A DNA stretch of 7,500 nt, from the NCBI GenBank assembly GCA_007134805.1, contig SLKB01000153.1:1-7500 (forward strand). Direction: 5' to 3'. The position numbers and the translations under genes were made by a program. The notes under the pieces are model-generated. The model did not search any database. It was not told the origin of the DNA and was given only the letters and a program-made list of their open reading frames with translations. Positions 5,569-7,500 of the stretch are shown piece by piece. Each line of letters opens with the position of its first letter. Within the stretch, counting starts at the first letter, position 1. The stretch is from Paracoccaceae bacterium (GTDB lineage Bacteria; Pseudomonadota; Alphaproteobacteria; Rhodobacterales; Rhodobacteraceae).

Positions 5569-6990
5569 TCACAGCGTACGCACCGTCGGGCGCGTCCAGC
5601 GCGCAGCCGGCCCGAGGATCAACTCCTGCATTGCCCAGACCAGCGCATCCACCCGGTCGGGGCTGCCAGTGCCGCGATAGCCCTGCGCAGTCATCTGCAT
5701 CATCTGGTCTTCCAGCGGCCCCAGCCGCGCGGCATGTTTCACGCGCCCCTGCTCATAGAGCGCGGCCACGGGCTCGGCGCGCACGGCCTTGCCGCGCGTG
5801 GCATGCAGCCCGCGATAGGGCACCATCGGGTCGATCTGGCGCAACACTTCGGCGACCAGATTGCCCCCCTGATTGACCTCGGCCACGATCCGGTCGGCGC
5901 CGTGGCGCTTGGCGGCATCAAGCGCGGCTTTCGCCCAGGCCGTCGGCGAAGAGGCCTTCAGGCTCGCATCTTCCAGCACATAGGCGCACCAGTCCGAAGG
6001 CGGGCCTTCGGTCACAGCCCCCACCACCACAATCCCGCACAGATCCGATTTCGCGCCCGTGCTCACGGCCGGATCGACCGCCACGACGACGCGCGACATC
6101 TGCGGCAGTTCGCTTGCGCGCGCGGCTTCCAGAAGCCCCATCGGCCAAAGCGTGCCCTCGGTATCCTCGACCAGCACCCCGTCGAGTTCCTGCCGCTCCA
6201 GATGCGAGCCGGCATAGCGCGCGCGGATCTCCTCGAGGAAGGTGGGCGCGAGCCAGGCGCGGTTGGCCTCGGTCGGCGCATGGGTCATCACGGTCGAAGG
6301 CGCGCGCAGGATGGCCTTGAGGGCAGCCTGTCCGCGCGGGGTTGTCGTCACCAGCTGGCGCGGCTGCTCACCCAGCCGCAGCGCGAATTGCAACATGTCC
6401 CATGTGTCGTCGGCCTTGTCCCATTTCGCCAGCTCGTCGCACCAGGCCGCATCGAATTGCGGCCCGCGCAGCGCCTCGGGGTCCGAGGCCGAAAAGCATT
6501 GCGCAATCGCCCCGTTGGGCCAGACCAGCCGGCGCCGCGTGGCTTCCCAGTTCGGCATCCGGTCAGGGGGCGAGCAGGCGATGATCCCACTGTCCCCGAA
6601 GATCATCACATCGCGCGCCTGGTCATAGGTTTCGGCGACCAGCGCCACCCGGCGCGCCTTGCCGGTATCGAGGGGCCTGGCCCCCTCGACCTGCGCGCGC
6701 ACCCATTCCGCGCCCGCGCGGGTCTTGCCCGCACCGCGCCCGCCCAGACAGACCCAGGTGCGCCAGTTGCCCTCGGGCGGCAGTTGATGCGGCTGGGCCC
6801 AGAACTCGAACAGCCACGGCAGGGCGGCCAGCGTGCCTTCGCTCAACCCGTCAAGAAAGTCCTTCACGGTCGGCTGCGGCGCGCAGGCGAGCCAGTCTGC
6901 CGCTGATCTCAGTTCGGGCAGCGTCGAGGTCGAGCACCTGTCCGGTGCCGTGTTCGAATCCCTTGAGCTTTTGGAGGTTGGTGCGTTCAT
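5569..6990 (-). CDS. GTA large terminase (packaging ATPase/nuclease), g2
   Basis: A 473-residue large terminase that pumps DNA into heads and cuts it. From ATG 6990: LPWLFEFWAQPHQLPPEG (57-74), Walker A GGRGAGKT (83-90, K89), VALVAETYDQARDVMIFGDSGI (115-136), Walker B AAWCDE (D185, E186), and motif III-like LVTTTPRG (213-220). The RNase-H-like nuclease domain has VVVAVDPAVS (D306), VAEVNQGGN (E371) and SPDRVDALVWA (D448). The ATG has GGAG ten bases upstream but lies 140 bp inside g1. The first about 22 residues are Ser/Thr-rich and unlike the family, so a later non-ATG start (for example CTG at 6921 or GTG at 6867) is possible; resemblance to the family begins near LRSAADWLA (27-35). The open frame back to 7080 is rejected. 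Confidence 0.95.
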   Translation of the reverse strand: MNAPTSKSSRDSNTAPDRCSTSTLPELRSAADWLACAPQPTVKDFLDGLSEGTLAALPWLFEFWAQPHQLPPEGNWRTWVCLGGRGAGKTRAGAEWVRAQVEGARPLDTGKARRVALVAETYDQARDVMIFGDSGIIACSPPDRMPNWEATRRRLVWPNGAIAQCFSASDPEALRGPQFDAAWCDELAKWDKADDTWDMLQFALRLGEQPRQLVTTTPRGQAALKAILRAPSTVMTHAPTEANRAWLAPTFLEEIRARYAGSHLERQELDGVLVEDTEGTLWPMGLLEAARASELPQMSRVVVAVDPAVSTGAKSDLCGIVVVGAVTEGPPSDWCAYVLEDASLKASSPTAWAKAALDAAKRHGADRIVAEVNQGGNLVAEVLRQIDPMVPYRGLHATRGKAVRAEPVAALYEQGRVKHAARLGPLEDQMMQMTAQGYRGTGSPDRVDALVWAMQELILGPAARWTRPTVRTL

Positions 6991-7183
6991 GATAGGCGAT
7001 CTCCAATGCTTTGCGCAGGCTGCGAAATTCTTCCCCGAGATCCTTCGCCGCAGCCGGCGTGGATCCATCATATGTTTCAAGCAACCGCGTGAGACGCGCG
7101 ATGCTCATATTCAACAACTGCTCGGAGTAGGACACCATGTTTTCCGGTGTCAGCCCCATATCGGGCGGAGTATGTATGCTCAT
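6851..7183 (-). CDS. GTA small terminase, g1
   Basis: A 110-residue, mostly helical protein, first gene of the cluster. In RcGTA this gene has been shown to encode the small terminase, which works with the large terminase but packages host DNA without clear sequence preference. Visible: an N-terminal MSIHTPPDMGLTPENM tail; helix MVSYSEQLLNMSIARLTRLLETY (16-38); helix AAAKDLGEEFRSLRKALEIAYHERTNLQKLKGF (44-76), likely coiled coil; then GQVLDLDAARTEISGRLARLRAAADREG (81-108), another helix. No DNA-binding helix-turn-helix is obvious. ATG 7183 is preceded by a modest AGGCAAAG. A GTG at 7210 would add nine residues and is less likely. The 3' part overlaps the large terminase frame by up to 140 bp. 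Confidence 0.9.
   Translation of the reverse strand: MSIHTPPDMGLTPENMVSYSEQLLNMSIARLTRLLETYDGSTPAAAKDLGEEFRSLRKALEIAYHERTNLQKLKGFEHGTGQVLDLDAARTEISGRLARLRAAADREGLS
7001..7004 (-). promoter_or_regulatory. Possible ribosome binding site of large terminase inside g1
   Basis: GGAG on the minus strand, ten bases before ATG 6990. It is the same motif and spacing as at the portal gene, which favours 6990 as the terminase start. It lies inside the small terminase coding sequence, so coding constraint could also explain it. Confidence 0.45.
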
Positions 7184-7327
7184 CTTTGCCTGTCCCCATG
7201 CCCCCAGCACCCGCGCCCTGATTGCCGCCCTTTTTTCCTCTGGGGGGCGCTTTCGTGGCGTGGAAAAACGCTACTCCGAAATCCTGAAAGATCTCGGCAC
7301 AGGAGCGTACGTTGCGTGGCGAACACG

Positions 7328-7339
7328 CCCCCCCCCCCC
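7328..7339. repeat. Homopolymer run of 12 C (G on the minus strand)
   Basis: Positions 7328-7339 are all C. Such runs are prone to slippage and to sequencing error. It lies in the non-coding leader, 33 bases after the permease stop and about 145 bases before g1, so a length change would alter spacing in the presumed promoter region without breaking a frame. Confidence 0.85.
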
Positions 7340-7358
7340 GCGCACGAGGGCGCAGGGG
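7336..7358 (-). terminator. G/C hairpin after permease gene (weak terminator candidate)
   Basis: On the minus strand CCCC-T-GCGC, loop CCTCGT, then GCGC-GGGG: eight G-C pairs with one bulged T, starting 14 bases after the permease stop. The right arm merges into the homopolymer G run. No T tract follows, so intrinsic termination is uncertain. It may still separate permease transcription from the GTA cluster. Confidence 0.35.
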
Positions 7359-7371
7359 TGGCAGGGCCGGC

Positions 7372-7500
7372 TCAGAGCGGCCAGAAAATCGGGATGAAGA
7401 CCGCCGCCACCACCGCCATCAGCAGATTAAGCGGAATGCCCATGCGCAGAAAATCCGTGAAGCTGTATCCGCCCGGACCATAGACCAGCGTATTGGTCTG
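7372..7500 (-). CDS. SLC13/DASS-type anion permease, C-terminal end (partial)
   Basis: The last 42 codons of a gene entering from the right edge: [21 protein letters not shown] followed by a hydrophobic helix ([19 protein letters not shown]) and PL-stop (TGA 7374-7372). The motif of [11 protein letters not shown] followed by a helix and a short end is characteristic of the C-terminus of SLC13-type sodium/dicarboxylate-sulfate symporters in the inner membrane. The substrate cannot be told from this fragment. It is on the same strand as the GTA genes but unrelated to them, separated by 188 bp, and marks the cluster's upstream border. Confidence 0.82.
   Translation of the reverse strand, partial: QTNTLVYGPGGYSFTDFLRMGIPLNLLMAVVAAVFIPIFWPL

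Larger units (their letters stand above)
7184..7371 (-). promoter_or_regulatory. Leader upstream of the GTA cluster (probable promoter region)
   Basis: The 188 bp between the permease stop and g1 hold no credible gene. As the only sizable gap before the first GTA gene, it is where the cluster promoter should lie. In R. capsulatus the corresponding promoter is activated by the GTA-specific regulator GafA; nothing here proves that for this strain. Visible structure: a run of 12 C, a G/C hairpin, two near-identical decamers (CCACGCAACG at 7319-7310 and CCACGCCACG at 7263-7254, minus strand), and a purine tract GAGGAAAAAAGGG. No TTGACA/TATAAT-like pair and no complete CtrA site (TTAA-N7-TTAA) was found. 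Confidence 0.5.

Noticed and set aside
5548..6906. A 452-codon plus-strand open frame opposite the large terminase.
   Set aside because: Antisense shadow of a conserved gene with all motifs; composition is Arg/His/Gly-rich and resembles no family.
6991..7080. A 30-residue N-terminal extension of the large terminase from 7080.
   Set aside because: It lies wholly inside g1, is Arg-rich and unlike terminase N-termini.
7137..7483. Plus-strand open frames across the g1 leader and permease end.
   Set aside because: They run antisense through two recognised genes and the C12 run, giving low-complexity Pro/Arg sequence.
1..7500. Interpretation as an active integrated prophage, or presence of CRISPR, tRNA, IS elements or defence genes.
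   Set aside because: No integrase, att-like repeat, lysis or regulatory module, spaced repeats, tRNA cloverleaf or transposase was seen. Gene order and family versions fit a GTA.

Overview
This window is the head half of a Rhodobacter-capsulatus-type gene transfer agent (RcGTA-like) structural cluster. All genes lie on the minus strand and read from right to left. High GC content, the gene order and the recognisable GTA versions of each protein point to an alphaproteobacterium of the Rhodobacterales (Rhodobacteraceae/Roseobacter group). The genus cannot be decided from this stretch.

Layout in transcription order, from high to low coordinates. 7500-7372 is the C-terminal end of an SLC13/DASS-type anion permease, an ordinary chromosomal neighbour. 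7371-7184 is a non-coding leader that probably holds the GTA promoter; it contains a run of 12 C and a G/C hairpin. Then come g1 (small terminase, 7183-6851), g2 (large terminase, about 6990-5569), a 145-bp gap with two tetraloop hairpins, g3 (portal, 5423-4191), g3.5 (small coiled-coil/membrane protein, 4194-3952), g4 (prohead protease, 3940-3407), a 94-bp gap, g5 (major capsid protein, 3312-2113), a 182-bp gap with a strong 11-bp hairpin and two weaker ones, g6 (head-tail connector, 1930-1343), g7 (head-tail adaptor, 1346-1005), g8 (tail terminator, 1008-598), g9 (major tail protein, 564-151) and the 5' end of g10 (tail assembly chaperone-like, 128 to beyond the window edge).

How they work together: g1 and g2 form the headful packaging motor that loads random host DNA through the g3 portal. 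g4 and g5 build and mature the head. g6-g9 make the neck and tail tube. g10 assists tail assembly with the tape-measure gene expected just to the left. Several junctions are ATGA stop/start overlaps (g3/g3.5, g6/g7, g7/g8), implying translational coupling. The non-coding gaps flank the genes whose products are needed in very different amounts (terminase, portal, capsid). No integrase, repressor, replication or lysis gene is present, and every reading frame is intact, which fits a domesticated GTA better than a decaying prophage.

The system itself is known. The less explained parts are the intercistronic hairpins, the C12 tract in the leader, the deep g1/g2 overlap and the g3.5 membrane protein. 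No gap is longer than 300 bases.
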